A stretch of 64,000 nt of DNA from Mycobacterium paraseoulense (GTDB lineage Bacteria > Actinomycetota > Actinomycetes > Mycobacteriales > Mycobacteriaceae): positions 5,394,001 to 5,458,000 of the forward strand of contig NZ_AP022619.1 in assembly GCF_010731655.1 (NCBI RefSeq), given 5' to 3'. Positions 16,685-27,381 of the stretch are shown here, piece by piece. The position numbers and the translations under genes are program-made. Numbering within the stretch: the stretch's first letter is position 1; the number at the start of each line of letters is the position of its first letter. A model generated the notes under the pieces. It did not search any database. It was not told where the DNA came from and worked only from the letters and a program-made list of their open reading frames with translations.

Positions 16685-17060
16685 CGATCTCGGGAACGAT
16701 CCGCACGTAGTGCGACTTGTCGTAGGACGTCCACGGCAGCACCTGGGCGCGCTCGGCTTCCTCGATGTCCTCGTTGGTGTGCAGGGAGCGCGCGGTGCCC
16801 TTGATGATCACGCTCCACCCCTCGGCGACGTTGTGGTCGTCGACCTCGAACAGCACCCGGTTGTTGATCGCGGTGCTGACCAACTTGGTGCCCTCGGCGG
16901 TGCGGAACAGCACGGTGCGCCGCTGGACGACGTAATTGACCGGGAAGATCTCGGGTTGACCGTCAACGCTGGTGACCAGTCGGCCCAGCGTCACGCCCGC
17001 CAGGAGATCCCAGCATTCGTTCACCGGCAGGATGGAAACCCCATCATGAGTCAGTGACAT
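16644..17060 (-). CDS. Pyridoxamine 5'-phosphate oxidase-fold protein (Rv3129-like)
   Basis: 138 residues. The split-barrel flavin-binding fold is recognised from GRLVTSVDGQPEIFPVNYVV, the following VLFRTAEGTKL (about 50-60) and EGWSVIIKGTA (about 80-90). It resembles the DosR-regulon protein Rv3129 and the F420/FMN-binding PPOX proteins of actinobacteria. Cofactor and substrate are unresolved. A DosR-type site lies 62 bp upstream (17122-17135), so it can be transcribed on its own as well as after the Acg-type gene. Confidence 0.82.
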   Translation of the reverse strand: MSLTHDGVSILPVNECWDLLAGVTLGRLVTSVDGQPEIFPVNYVVQRRTVLFRTAEGTKLVSTAINNRVLFEVDDHNVAEGWSVIIKGTARSLHTNEDIEEAERAQVLPWTSYDKSHYVRIVPEIVTGRRFRFGVPVQ

Positions 17061-17121
17061 CGGTCATCCCCTTCGTCGGCATCGCTACACACATCGTATT
17101 GCGGACGGCCGCCGGGGTCGG

Positions 17122-17135
17122 CGGCCGAAGGTCCC
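17122..17135 (-). promoter_or_regulatory. DosR-type box upstream of PPOX gene
   Basis: On the minus strand the bases read GGGACCTTCGGCCG. It lies 62 bp before the ATG at 17060. A weaker second copy, with AACCTTTGGCCC on the minus strand, lies near 17144-17155. Confidence 0.6.
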
Positions 17136-17193
17136 GCGGGGCCGGGCCAAAGGTTGTCTACCCGGCTGGCCATACCGTCGCACCGCGCAACGC

Positions 17194-18174
17194 CTAGCGG
17201 ACCCGCAGGACATCGCCCAACGCCCGTCGCGGTGTCGCCGGCGGGAGGTGTTCCAGCGGCGGGGCTATCCCCACGCGGATCAGGACTTGCGGTTCGCCGC
17301 GCCCGCCGACGAGTTCGCGCACGATGTCGCGGCTGTCGTCCAGTTCGATGAGGTGGGTGAGCGGGCACGTCGCCATGCCGGCCACCGTGCATTCGAGCAA
17401 CACCGTCGACAACACTTCGCCGCACCGCAACACGTCGGACCTGGTGTCCTCAGGGGTCGACAGCACAAGGATTTTCGCCCAGTCCGCCTTGACCTCGCCG
17501 CGCCGGTCCGCGTGACTCCTGACCGGGAAGCTGCGGGCCACGTCGACCCGCCAGCTCTCCTTGTCGGAGGCCAGCGCGCTTGGTGGCATCCCCTCGGTCA
17601 ACACGAAAGACGATGTCCACCACTCGAGTTCGGCGTGATAGTAGGAGTCGTCGCGGCGGAGCTCCTCGGTGAGTTGCGACGCCTCCACCAGCAGCGGCCG
17701 CACGTCATCACCCAGAACCTCCAGGCTGACCTCGGTGTCGTCGAAGGTGCCCCGCAGCGTGGGCTCGAACAGGTCCCAATACGTGGGGCGTCCCAACGGA
17801 AGTCGGTCGGTGCGCCGTTGCAGGATCGCCTCGCCCCGGCGGCGCTGGGCCTCGGTGACGCGCTCGATGGGGCTGAAGGTGATGGCGGCCAGCTGGTCGG
17901 GGTCATCCGAGTCGGGAAACCGCTCGACTTTCGGCTCCCAGCCCGCGGCTGTCATGGCGACGCACAGGTGGTCCAGGACCGCGCCGCAGGACAGGATCAC
18001 TTCCCGGCCGGAATAGTCGGTGGCCCCTATCGCCCGGTGCCGGTCGACGAACAGGCGCAGCGCACCGTCCCCGATCACCCAGCGCCAGGGCTGACTGTTG
18101 TGCACGGAGGGGGCGCGGCAGGCCAGCAGCACGGCCCGTTCGATCGTCCCGATGTCCGGTGTCGTACCCGTCAC
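17194..18174 (-). CDS. Acg-family nitroreductase-fold protein
   Basis: 326 residues from GTG 18174. It has the family signature CRAPSVHNSQPWRW (about 19-32), GREVILSCGAVLDHL (about 55-69) and RRTDRLPLG (about 120-128), and ends with the conserved PPATPRRALGDVL. It is closer to Acg (Rv2032) than to the Rv3131-like copy at 3878. It sits downstream of the ACP gene by 56 bp and may be the sixth gene of the minus-strand metabolic operon. A role in FMN binding or sequestration is known for the family rather than shown here. Confidence 0.88.
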   Translation of the reverse strand: MTGTTPDIGTIERAVLLACRAPSVHNSQPWRWVIGDGALRLFVDRHRAIGATDYSGREVILSCGAVLDHLCVAMTAAGWEPKVERFPDSDDPDQLAAITFSPIERVTEAQRRRGEAILQRRTDRLPLGRPTYWDLFEPTLRGTFDDTEVSLEVLGDDVRPLLVEASQLTEELRRDDSYYHAELEWWTSSFVLTEGMPPSALASDKESWRVDVARSFPVRSHADRRGEVKADWAKILVLSTPEDTRSDVLRCGEVLSTVLLECTVAGMATCPLTHLIELDDSRDIVRELVGGRGEPQVLIRVGIAPPLEHLPPATPRRALGDVLRVR

Positions 18175-18230
18175 GACTGCCCCCTGCTGAGTGCGTCCCG
18201 AAAACCGCCGCGTCCGTTGCGCTTCGCGGC

Positions 18231-18482
18231 TCAGACCGTGGACGCGTTCGTCTCCACATAGCTGACCACATCGGCCAGTGTCCGCAACGATGCGTAGTCC
18301 GATTCCGGGATGTCGACGTGCAGCCGCTTGTGGATCCCGCGCAGAAAGCTCAGCCAGTCCATGGAATCCAGGTCGACCTGGTCGCGAAGCAGGACGTCGT
18401 CGCGAATGTCGTCGGGGTCGATCTCGGGGGCGATGGTCGTCAGCACCGACAACACCACGGCGCGAGTGTCTTCATTGGTCAT
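18231..18482 (-). CDS. Stand-alone acyl carrier protein
   Basis: 83 residues. The phosphopantetheine attachment motif is DLDSMDWL (Ser about 40) in a four-helix ACP sequence, acidic as expected. It starts six bases after the E2 stop, inside an operon with an acyl-CoA synthetase and a 2-oxoacid dehydrogenase. An ACP in this setting is unusual: the dehydrogenase needs lipoate and CoA rather than ACP. It might receive acyl groups made by the upstream enzymes for the ketosynthase III pair at 42914-44897, a link that is inference from gene content only. Confidence 0.85.
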   Translation of the reverse strand: MTNEDTRAVVLSVLTTIAPEIDPDDIRDDVLLRDQVDLDSMDWLSFLRGIHKRLHVDIPESDYASLRTLADVVSYVETNASTV

Positions 18483-18488
18483 TGCACA

Positions 18489-19697
18489 TCACTTTTCTAG
18501 GAGGTCGGGCTGCTGGAGCAGCTCGTTGATCGCGGCGAGGAACAGCGCGCCCCGGTGCCCGTCGCTGGCGCGGTGGTCGGCGGCGAGCGTGGCCTGAACC
18601 GTGGTGACGACCCGGATCCCGCCGTCGATGACGCAGACCCGCTCGGCCGGCTGGCCGAAGCCGACGATCGCGACCTGCGGCGGGTAGATGACACCGAAGA
18701 CGGCGTCGACACCCTGGTCGCCGAGATTGGTGACCGTGATGGTCGGGTCCGACATCTCCGAACTGCGCAGTGAGAAGGACCGCGCCCGGGCCACCAGATC
18801 GGTGAGGTCGCCCATCAATTCATCGAGCTTCTTCTCCGGGACGTCGTGGATGGCCGGCGCGACCAGGCCCCCGCCCCGCAGCGAGATCCCGACACCGACG
18901 TGTACGCCGGCCGCGGGCTCGAACCCCGCTTCCCGCCAGAATCCGTTGAACTCGGCGAACCGCTGGGCGGCGACACCTACGGCCTTCAGGAGCAGGACGG
19001 CCGGCAACACCCGTTCGTCGATGGACCGCTGCGCATTCCTCGTCGTCAGCCAGGACAGCGCCTTTTCCAGCATGATCTCTTCGGCGAGGTAGTAGTGCGG
19101 GATCTCCCGCTTCGACCGGCTCATCGCCGCGGCGATCGACTTACGCATCTGCATCGCGCGGTCGGCCGCGGTCGGCTTGGCCCCGGGCTGGGCGGCCGGC
19201 TTGGCCGCGACCGGCTTGGCCGCGGCCGCGTGCTCGACGTCGTTGATGGTGACGGCGCCCTGCGGTCCCGTGCCGCTCACCGCGTCGATGTCGACCCCGA
19301 GCGACGTCGCCAGCCGGCGCGCGGCGGGCGAGACCCAGCGGCGCCGCCCGGCGGCGGCCGGGGGAGCGCTGGGGGCCGACGGCGGCTTCGGCGGCGCCGT
19401 CGCCGGTTTTGCGGGGGCCTTCGTCGACGGGCGCGGCGCGGGCCGCTTCTCCGCTTGCTCGCCGGGCTCCGCCAGCGTGGCCAATGTCGTTCCCACCTGG
19501 ACGGTTTCACCGACCGGGACGACGAGCTCGCTGACGATGCCCTCCTGCCAGCATTCCACCTCGACCGCGGCCTTGGTGGTCTCGACGATCGCCACGACCT
19601 GACCGCGGGTGACCTTGTCCCCGGGTTTGACCAGCCACTCGTTGAGGGTGCCCTCATCCATGTCGGAGCCGAGCGAGGGCATCTTGAATTCGATCAC
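18489..19697 (-). CDS. 2-oxoacid dehydrogenase E2, dihydrolipoamide acyltransferase
   Basis: 402 residues from GTG 19697, overlapping the E1 beta stop (GTGA). One lipoyl domain with Lys42 in VETTKAAVE, then an Ala/Pro/Lys-rich linker (about 75-115), a peripheral-subunit binding domain ([15 protein letters not shown], about 119-133) and the catalytic domain ending with the active-site HRASDG. The C-terminal part from about residue 315 matches what I recall of the short M. tuberculosis DosR-regulon ORF Rv1734c, which seems to be a decayed relic of this gene. No E3 is nearby; a housekeeping lipoamide dehydrogenase would be needed. Whether the substrate is pyruvate or a branched-chain 2-oxoacid cannot be read reliably. 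Confidence 0.9.
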   Translation of the reverse strand: MIEFKMPSLGSDMDEGTLNEWLVKPGDKVTRGQVVAIVETTKAAVEVECWQEGIVSELVVPVGETVQVGTTLATLAEPGEQAEKRPAPRPSTKAPAKPATAPPKPPSAPSAPPAAAGRRRWVSPAARRLATSLGVDIDAVSGTGPQGAVTINDVEHAAAAKPVAAKPAAQPGAKPTAADRAMQMRKSIAAAMSRSKREIPHYYLAEEIMLEKALSWLTTRNAQRSIDERVLPAVLLLKAVGVAAQRFAEFNGFWREAGFEPAAGVHVGVGISLRGGGLVAPAIHDVPEKKLDELMGDLTDLVARARSFSLRSSEMSDPTITVTNLGDQGVDAVFGVIYPPQVAIVGFGQPAERVCVIDGGIRVVTTVQATLAADHRASDGHRGALFLAAINELLQQPDLLEK

Positions 19698-20671
19698 GAC
19701 CGCTCCCCGAACAGGCTCTGCACGGCGGCGACGATCTTGGCGGCCTGGGGCAGGGCGGCCTCTTCGAGGTGCTTGGCGTAGGGCATGGGCACTTCGTTGC
19801 TGCACACCCGGGCCACCGGCGCATCGAGGTCGTAGAACGCGCCCTCCATCACGCGTGCGGTGACTTCCGCGGCCAGGCTGCCGGTGCGCCACGCCTCGTC
19901 GATGACCACCGCGCGATGGGTCTTGCGGACGGAGTCCAGGATGGTGGCGTCGTCGAGGGGGCGCAGCACACGCAGATCGATGACCTCGCAGTCGATTCCG
20001 GCCAGCGACAGCTCGTTGGCGGCGTCGAGCGTCTTGGGCAGGCTCCCGCCGTAGGTGATCAGGCTGACGTCGCCGCCGTTGCGGCGGACCGCCGCCCGCG
20101 AGATGTCGGTGGGCGCGAGAGCGTCGACGTCCGTCGAGGTGTTGTAGAGCTGGACGTGTTCGAAGATCACCACCGGGTCCGGGTCGGCCAGGGCCGGACC
20201 GAGCATGCCGTACGCGTCCTCGACGGTGGCCGGGGCGAGGACCTTGATGCCGGGGATGTGGGCGTACCACGGCTCCAGGCTGTGCGAGTGCTGGGCGCCG
20301 AGCTGACGCCCGGCTCCCGTCGCCATCCGCACGACGATCGGCACCGAGAACTGCCCGCCGGACATATGACGCAGGGCCGCAGCGGTATTGACGATCTGAT
20401 CGAGCGCCAACAGGCTGAAGTTCACCGTCATGACCTCCACGATCGGCCGCAACCCGTTCAGCGCCGCGCCGATCCCGATGCCGACGAACCCCAATTCCGA
20501 AAGCGGCGTGTCCCGCACGCGATCGGGGCCGAACTCCTCCAGCAGGCCCTTGGAGGCCGCATACGTTCCCCCATACCGCCCGACGTCCTCGCCCATCAGC
20601 ACCACGCGCGGGTCGTCGCGCAGCGCGTCGCGCAGCGCGTCGTGGACTGCGGTCCGGTAGCTGGTCTTCAT
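19694..20671 (-). CDS. 2-oxoacid dehydrogenase E1 beta subunit
   Basis: 325 residues. Transketolase pyrimidine-binding domain ([20 protein letters not shown], about 24-43; [18 protein letters not shown]) and a C-terminal domain with [12 protein letters not shown]. It pairs with the E1 alpha gene immediately upstream through a 4-nt ATGA overlap. The pair forms the thiamine diphosphate heterotetramer that decarboxylates a 2-oxoacid and passes the acyl group to E2. Confidence 0.93.
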   Translation of the reverse strand: MKTSYRTAVHDALRDALRDDPRVVLMGEDVGRYGGTYAASKGLLEEFGPDRVRDTPLSELGFVGIGIGAALNGLRPIVEVMTVNFSLLALDQIVNTAAALRHMSGGQFSVPIVVRMATGAGRQLGAQHSHSLEPWYAHIPGIKVLAPATVEDAYGMLGPALADPDPVVIFEHVQLYNTSTDVDALAPTDISRAAVRRNGGDVSLITYGGSLPKTLDAANELSLAGIDCEVIDLRVLRPLDDATILDSVRKTHRAVVIDEAWRTGSLAAEVTARVMEGAFYDLDAPVARVCSNEVPMPYAKHLEEAALPQAAKIVAAVQSLFGERS

Positions 20672-21635
20672 CGCACCGCCTCTTCCGTCAGCACGTCGCG
20701 CTCCAAATCCGCCACGTCCTCCCAGGTTCCGGCGTCGGCGAACGCCACCGCCTCCTCGATCTCGGTGGCGGCCGCGTCCTCGATCGCGCGCACGTCGGCG
20801 TCGGACAGCGTGCCGTCGCCCAAGCACTTCTCGGTGAACGCCTGGATCGGGTCGCGCTCGCGCCACCGTTCGACCTCGGCCTTGTCCCGATACAGCTCCG
20901 GGTCGAACATCGAATGCGCGCGGAAGCGGTAGGTGCGGAATTCGATGAAGAACGGGCCGCCGGTGTCGCGGACGTGGTCGACGCCCTGCTGCGCGGCCGC
21001 ATGGCACGCCTCGACGTCCATCCCGTCGACGGCCAGGGTGGGGACGCGGTAGGCGGCCGCCTTGACGGTGAGGTCGGTCTGCGACTGGGCCCGGTCCAGC
21101 GCGGTGCCCATCGCGTAAAGGTTGTTCTCGCAACAGAACAGCACCGGCAGGTTCCACAGCGCCGCCATGTTCAACGACTCGTGAAACGCGCCTTCGGCCA
21201 CCGCGCCGTCGCCGAAGTAGCAGGCGGTCACCCGCTTCTGCTGCAGCATGGCGTCGGCCAGCGCGATGCCCACCGCGAGGGGCAGGCCGCCGGCCACGAT
21301 CGCGTTGCCGCCGTAGAACCGCTTGGCCGCGTCGAACAGGTGCATCGAGCCGCCCCGGCCGCGCGAGCAGCCCTCCTGCTTGCCGAACATCTCGGCCATG
21401 ATCGAGGGCATCGGGATGCCGCGCAGCAGCGCGTGCGCGTGCTCGCGGTAGGTCGCGACCACCGCGTCGTCGTCGGCGAGCGCGCGCAGCGACCCGGCGG
21501 CCACGGCCTCCTCACCGACGTAGAGGTGCAGGAATCCGCGAATCTTGGCCGCGCTGTAGAGTTCCGCGCACTTCTCCTCCATGCGCCGCACGCGGACCAT
21601 GTCCGACAGGAGCTCGTGGGCCAGTTTGGTATCGG

Positions 21636-21639
<4 letters not shown>
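20668..21639 (-). CDS. 2-oxoacid dehydrogenase E1 alpha subunit
   Basis: 323 residues. The thiamine diphosphate/Mg motif runs from [20 protein letters not shown] to the CCENN pair about 30 residues later (about 137-167), and the phosphorylation-loop region ([15 protein letters not shown]) is present. Length and layout fit the pyruvate dehydrogenase (acetyl-transferring) type used by Gram-positives and by mycobacterial branched-chain complexes. The ATG at 21639 overlaps the acyl-CoA synthetase stop by 4 nt, so all three enzymes are translated from one message. Confidence 0.93.
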
Positions 21640-23435
<1,796 letters not shown>

Positions 23436-23494
23436 AACAGGGTCCTCAGGGTGCGTGGTGCCTTCATCGTTTGCCGCGCGGCGACGGCGCAATA

Positions 23495-23508
23495 GAGACA
23501 AAGGTCAT
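23495..23508. promoter_or_regulatory. Weak DosR-type box near acyl-CoA synthetase start
   Basis: GAGACAAAGGTCAT keeps GAC and the GTC half but misses outer positions. It lies 60 bp before the synthetase start and 43 bp from the strong site at 23551, so it may be the second box of a pair. Confidence 0.35.
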
Positions 23509-23550
23509 CAGTCGCGGCGGCCCTCCCGCGGGCCGTATGACCCGACCCTG

Positions 23551-23564
23551 GGGACCAAGGACCC
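23551..23564 (+). promoter_or_regulatory. DosR-type box in divergent acsA/acg gap
   Basis: GGGACCAAGGACCC, identical to the site at 13738. It is 57 bp before the Acg-type start at 23622 and 115 bp from the acsA start, in a 186-bp divergent intergenic region. Confidence 0.65.
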
Positions 23565-23621
23565 TGGCGCGCGTTGCCCGCATACCAGAGGGTCCAAGTA
23601 AGACAGGAGAGGCGACGAGCG

Positions 23622-24599
23622 ATGACCCCAACGATGGTCGACAACAAGGTGCTCACCCGGGGGGTGGAGCTCGCGTGCCGGGCACCCTCGCTGCACAACA
23701 GTCAGCCGTGGCGATGGGTTGCCGGCGGTCGGACCGTCGACCTGTTCGCCGACCCCGACCGCATGGTGTCCTCGGCCGACAGCTCGGGCCGCGAGTCGAT
23801 CATCAGCTGCGGCGCGGTGCTCGATCACTTCCGGGTCGCGATGGCCGCCGAGGGGTGGGAGACCGGCGTAGACGAGTTTCCCAATCCCAACAACCTCGAC
23901 CACCTGGCGTCGATCGACTTCGCTTCCGCCGACTACGTCGGCGTCGCCCGAAGAGACCGCGCCGCGGCGATCGTGCGCCGCAGGACCGACCGGCGCCCGC
24001 TGGGTGCGCCCCGGGGGTGGGCGTCGTTCGAGCCGGTGCTGCGCAGCGCCTTCGACCCCGACTTGGCCCGCCTCGACGTGCTGGCCGACGACGCGCGGCC
24101 ACGGCTGGTCGAGGCCGCCCGACTCAACGAGGCGTTACGCCGCTACGACGACGACTATCAGCACGAATTACGTTGGTGGACGGCGCCGGGCAGGCACGAC
24201 GACGGCATCCCCGAAGCCCTGGTGAACCAGACGCGCGCCGTCGACGTGAACCGCCAGTTTCCCGCCGAGGAGCACAGCCGCGCGCGCTCGCCGGGTCCGC
24301 AGGATCACGCGGAGGTGCTCGTGCTGTCCACGCCCGGGGACACCCGCGCGGACGCCTTCCGCTGCGGCCAGGCGCTTTCGGCGGTCCTGCTGGAGTGCAC
24401 CATGGCCGGCTTCGCGACCTGCACCGTGACACACGTGACGGAGCTGCGACCCAGTCGGGACATGATCTGCGAACTCATCCCCGATGCCGAAGCGGTACCC
24501 CAGGTGTTGATCCGCGTCGGCGCCGCACCCCCGGGCCGGGGGGCTCCGGAACCGACACCGCGGCGGGCGATACGCGACGTCTTGGAGATGCGCCAGTAG
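23622..24599 (+). CDS. Acg-family nitroreductase-fold protein, Rv2032-like
   Basis: 325 residues. CRAPSLHNSQPWRW (about 18-31), SGRESIISCGAVLDHFRVAM (about 54-73) and FPNPNNLDHLASIDF are nearly the wording of Acg (Rv2032). ATG 23622 has AGGAGAGG 9 bases upstream; an in-frame start at 23574 is rejected because it would lie close to the DosR-type site. It is the first gene of a plus-strand run that leads through DUF1918 to the dosR region. In M. tuberculosis acg is divergent from hspX; here it is divergent from acsA. Confidence 0.9.
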   Translation: MTPTMVDNKVLTRGVELACRAPSLHNSQPWRWVAGGRTVDLFADPDRMVSSADSSGRESIISCGAVLDHFRVAMAAEGWETGVDEFPNPNNLDHLASIDFASADYVGVARRDRAAAIVRRRTDRRPLGAPRGWASFEPVLRSAFDPDLARLDVLADDARPRLVEAARLNEALRRYDDDYQHELRWWTAPGRHDDGIPEALVNQTRAVDVNRQFPAEEHSRARSPGPQDHAEVLVLSTPGDTRADAFRCGQALSAVLLECTMAGFATCTVTHVTELRPSRDMICELIPDAEAVPQVLIRVGAAPPGRGAPEPTPRRAIRDVLEMRQ

Positions 24600-24608
24600 C
24601 ACGAGACC

Positions 24609-24627
24609 GGTTGCGCCCCAACCTTTT
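24609..24627 (+). terminator. Hairpin with short T-run after acg-type gene
   Basis: GGTTG-CGCCC-CAACC is followed by TTTT, 10 nt after the stop. The stem is short, so termination is probably partial. Confidence 0.3.
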
Positions 24628-24641
24628 CGAAAGGAGACGAC

Positions 24642-24911
24642 ATGCACGCCGACGAGGGGGACTGGCTCGTCATCAAGAGCGGCACGATCGGCCGCCCGGA
24701 TGTGCGCGGGTTGATCACCTCGGTGCGTTCGCCGAACGGTGAACCGCCCTACCGCGTCCGGTGGCTGGCCACCGGGGAGGAAGCGACCGTGTTCCCGGGC
24801 CCCGACGCGATCATCGTCACGGCCGCGGAGCAGAAAGCCGCCGACGAGCGCGCGCTGTCCCGGTTCACCGCGATACAGGCCGCGATCAGGGACCGGGCGC
24901 GGGGCGCGTAG
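24642..24911 (+). CDS. DUF1918 protein, Rv0569-like
   Basis: 89 residues. GDWLVIKSGTIGRPDVRGLI followed by PYRVRWLATGEEATVFPGPD is the small beta-barrel DUF1918 fold. The DosR-regulon protein Rv0569 and its paralogue Rv2302 belong here. Function is unknown. A clear AAAGGAG lies seven bases before the ATG. The next small gene starts 8 bases downstream. Confidence 0.85.
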   Translation: MHADEGDWLVIKSGTIGRPDVRGLITSVRSPNGEPPYRVRWLATGEEATVFPGPDAIIVTAAEQKAADERALSRFTAIQAAIRDRARGA

Positions 24912-24919
24912 GAAGCCAA

Positions 24920-25159
24920 ATGCCCTCCACCACAGACGGATGTCCGTCGCCGACCGATTCCGACGTCGACGAGCTCGCGTACACGTTCCTGCACTCGCCG
25001 TATGCCGGCGACACCTATGTCGACTGGTGCCTGGACCGGCGCCTGGAGGGCTTTCTCCGCAACCGTGGGCTGGTTCGTCTGGTGGAAGACGGCGACGCCT
25101 ACGACCTCATCCTCAACCGCGTCATGATCTACATCGGCGAGTTGCGCCGACGAAGCTGA
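24920..25159 (+). CDS. Small hypothetical protein
   Basis: 79 residues, acidic at the start and basic at the end. The core DELAYTFLHSPYAGDTYVDW then RLEGFLRNRGL and YDLILNRVMIYIGELRRRS looks helical. I do not recognise a family. It follows the DUF1918 gene by 8 bases with GGAAG upstream, so it is probably co-transcribed. It ends 24 bases before a DosR-type palindrome that serves the next operon. Confidence 0.6.
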   Translation: MPSTTDGCPSPTDSDVDELAYTFLHSPYAGDTYVDWCLDRRLEGFLRNRGLVRLVEDGDAYDLILNRVMIYIGELRRRS

Positions 25160-25182
25160 GCCGACGAACGACCCGCAAGCCC

Positions 25183-25196
25183 GGGACTTCGGTCCC
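25183..25196 (+). promoter_or_regulatory. Strong DosR box before the Rv2030c-pfkB-usp operon
   Basis: GGGACTTCGGTCCC has both intact half-sites GGGAC and GTCCC and flanks CC and TA. It lies 84 bp before the small leader ORF at 25266 and 144 bp before the Rv2030c-like ATG at 25327. It is one of the two best palindromic sites in the window, with 12072. Confidence 0.75.
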
Positions 25197-25265
25197 TACC
25201 GCCGATTACGCCGGTGCGGTCGGATGGATTCGTCGAGGTTGACACGAAGACGTGAGGAGATTCCC

Positions 25266-25343
25266 ATGCCCCCCCTCACCGTCCGCCGCCCAAGCGCAGT
25301 CCAACGGGCACCGAGCGCGGTGTGCGATGACCAGAGCCGCTGA
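25266..25343 (+). CDS. Possible 25-residue leader peptide overlapping the Rv2030c-like start
   Basis: ATG 25266 has the best Shine-Dalgarno of the area (GTGAGGAG, spacing about 6), encodes 25 residues rich in Arg, Ser and Pro (starting [16 protein letters not shown]), and stops at 25341-25343, 17 bases into the downstream gene. The downstream ATG at 25327 has only a poor ribosome site. Translation of the short frame could therefore couple to the big gene. It has no recognisable homology. Confidence 0.35.
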   Translation: MPPLTVRRPSAVQRAPSAVCDDQSR

Positions 25344-27366
25344 CGCTGCCCGGAGCTCGCCGCGGCGCGTGTTCCGGGACCGCGGTGAGGCCGGCCGGAT
25401 CCTGGCCGACCTCCTCGGCGCCTACCGCGATCGGCCCGATGTGATCGTGCTGGGGCTGGCGCGCGGCGGCATCCCCGTGGCGTGGGAGGTGGCGGCGGCG
25501 CTGCGCGCGCCGCTGGACGCCTTCATTGTGCGCAAGCTCGGCGCCCCCGGCCACGAGGAGTTCGCCGTGGGGGCGTTGGCGAGCGGGGGCCGCGTCGTGG
25601 TCAACGACGACGTCGTGCGGGGTTTGCGGATCACCCCGCAGGAATTGCGTGCCGTCGCCGAACGCGAAGGCCGGGAACTGGTTCGGCGCGAGGCCGCCTA
25701 TCGCGACGGCCGCCCACCCGTGGACGTCGCCGGCAAGACGGTCATCCTCGTCGACGACGGATTGGCCACCGGCGCAAGCATGTCCGCGGCGGTGCAGGCG
25801 CTTCGCGAAGCCGAGCCGGCCCACATCGTCGTCGCCGTGCCGGCGGCGCCCGAGTCGACGTGCCGGGAATTCGCCGGCCTGGTAGACGATGTCGTATGCG
25901 CAAGCATGCCCACCCCGTTCCTCGCGGTCGGGGAGTCGTTCTGGGATTTCCGCCAGGTCACCGACGACGAGGTGCGCCGGCTGCTGGCCACCCCGACGAC
26001 CGGGGCGCCGAAGAGCGCCGCGGCACACACGCCCGCCGAGCTGATCGACCGGGCGGCCATCGACGCGCCCGCGGGTGTCCCCCCGCGCGACACGCTCGAC
26101 GAGCTGATCGGCGATGCGCGCATCGTGCTGATCGGTGAAAGCTCGCACGGGACGCACGAGTTCTACGAGGCCCGCGCGGAGATCACGAAGTGGCTGATCG
26201 AGGAGAAGGGGTTCTGCGCGGTCGCCGCCGAGGCGGACTGGCCCGACGCCTACCGGGTGAATCGCTACGTCCGCGGCATCGGGGACGACACGAGCGCCGA
26301 CGAGGCATTGAGCGGTTTCGAGCGCTTCCCCGCCTGGATGTGGCGCAACACCGTCGTCCGTGACTTCGCCGAGTGGCTGCGCACCCGAAACCGGCGGCAC
26401 GAGAACAACGGCCAGCGGCAGGCCGGGTTCTACGGACTGGATCTCTACAGCCTGCACCGGTCGATGCAGGAGGTGATCGCCTACCTCGACAAGATCGACC
26501 CCAGGGCGGCGGCGCGGGCGCGCGAACGCTACGCCTGCTTCGACCACGCCTCGGCGGATGACGCTCAGGCGTACGGGTTCTCGGCGGCCTTCGGCGCCGG
26601 CCCGTCGTGTGAGAGGGAAGCCATCGACCAGCTGGTCGACATCCAGCGCAATGCGTTGGCGTATGCGCGCCGCGACGGATTGCTCGCCGAGGACGAGTTG
26701 TTCTACGCCCACCAAAACGCCCAGACGGTGCACAACGCGGAGGTGTACTACCGGGCGATGTTCAGCGGGCGGGTCACTTCGTGGAACCTCCGGGACAAGC
26801 ACATGGCGCAGACGCTCGAGGCGCTGCTGAAGCATCTTGACCGCCACCACGACGTGCCGTCGGCACGAATCGTGGTGTGGGCACACAACTCCCACGTCGG
26901 GGACGCGCGCGCCACCGAAGTGTGGTCCGACGGACAACTCACCCTGGGTCAACTGGTCCGGCAGCGGCACGGCGACGAATCACGTCTGATCGGCTTCAGC
27001 ACCTACTCGGGCACGGTCACCGCGGCCAGCGACTGGGGTGGCATCGCCGAACGAAAGGTCGTCCGCCCGGCGCTCAACGGGAGCATCGAAGAGCTCCTGC
27101 ACGAGACGGGCAGGGGCGAGTTCCTGGTGTCGCCTCACATCGGCTCGGGGGCCGCGGAGCCGCTGAGCGCGGTCCGGTTGGGGCGCGCCATCGGCGTGAT
27201 CTACCGGCCCGAGACCGAGCGGCAGAGCCACTACTTCCACGTCCGGCCGGCCGACCAGTTCGACGCGATGATTCACATCGACCGCACCCGGGCGCTGGAA
27301 CCCCTGGAGGTCACCAGCGTGTGGGTGGCGGGCGAAACGCCGGAAACCTACCCGAGCGGGCTCTAG
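25327..27366 (+). CDS. Rv2030c-like phosphoribosyltransferase-erythromycin esterase fusion
   Basis: 679 residues, matching Rv2030c along its length from [14 protein letters not shown] onward. An N-terminal type I phosphoribosyltransferase domain (about 10-215) has the PRPP loop [13 protein letters not shown]. The C-terminal erythromycin-esterase/ChaN-like domain (about 235-670) has [16 protein letters not shown] and [14 protein letters not shown], supplying the conserved Glu and His residues. Substrates are unknown. ATG 25327 is supported by alignment to Rv2030c; a frame extension to 25252 is not. It is followed by pfkB after 15 bases, the same neighbour as in M. tuberculosis (Rv2029c). Confidence 0.93.
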   Translation: MTRAADAARSSPRRVFRDRGEAGRILADLLGAYRDRPDVIVLGLARGGIPVAWEVAAALRAPLDAFIVRKLGAPGHEEFAVGALASGGRVVVNDDVVRGLRITPQELRAVAEREGRELVRREAAYRDGRPPVDVAGKTVILVDDGLATGASMSAAVQALREAEPAHIVVAVPAAPESTCREFAGLVDDVVCASMPTPFLAVGESFWDFRQVTDDEVRRLLATPTTGAPKSAAAHTPAELIDRAAIDAPAGVPPRDTLDELIGDARIVLIGESSHGTHEFYEARAEITKWLIEEKGFCAVAAEADWPDAYRVNRYVRGIGDDTSADEALSGFERFPAWMWRNTVVRDFAEWLRTRNRRHENNGQRQAGFYGLDLYSLHRSMQEVIAYLDKIDPRAAARARERYACFDHASADDAQAYGFSAAFGAGPSCEREAIDQLVDIQRNALAYARRDGLLAEDELFYAHQNAQTVHNAEVYYRAMFSGRVTSWNLRDKHMAQTLEALLKHLDRHHDVPSARIVVWAHNSHVGDARATEVWSDGQLTLGQLVRQRHGDESRLIGFSTYSGTVTAASDWGGIAERKVVRPALNGSIEELLHETGRGEFLVSPHIGSGAAEPLSAVRLGRAIGVIYRPETERQSHYFHVRPADQFDAMIHIDRTRALEPLEVTSVWVAGETPETYPSGL

Positions 27367-27381
27367 GGGGCAACGAAAGAC

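Noticed and set aside
25252..25327. Longer N-terminus for the Rv2030c-like protein
   Set aside because: The extra residues do not match Rv2030c and would run through the leader ORF region; ATG 25327 aligns with the known start.
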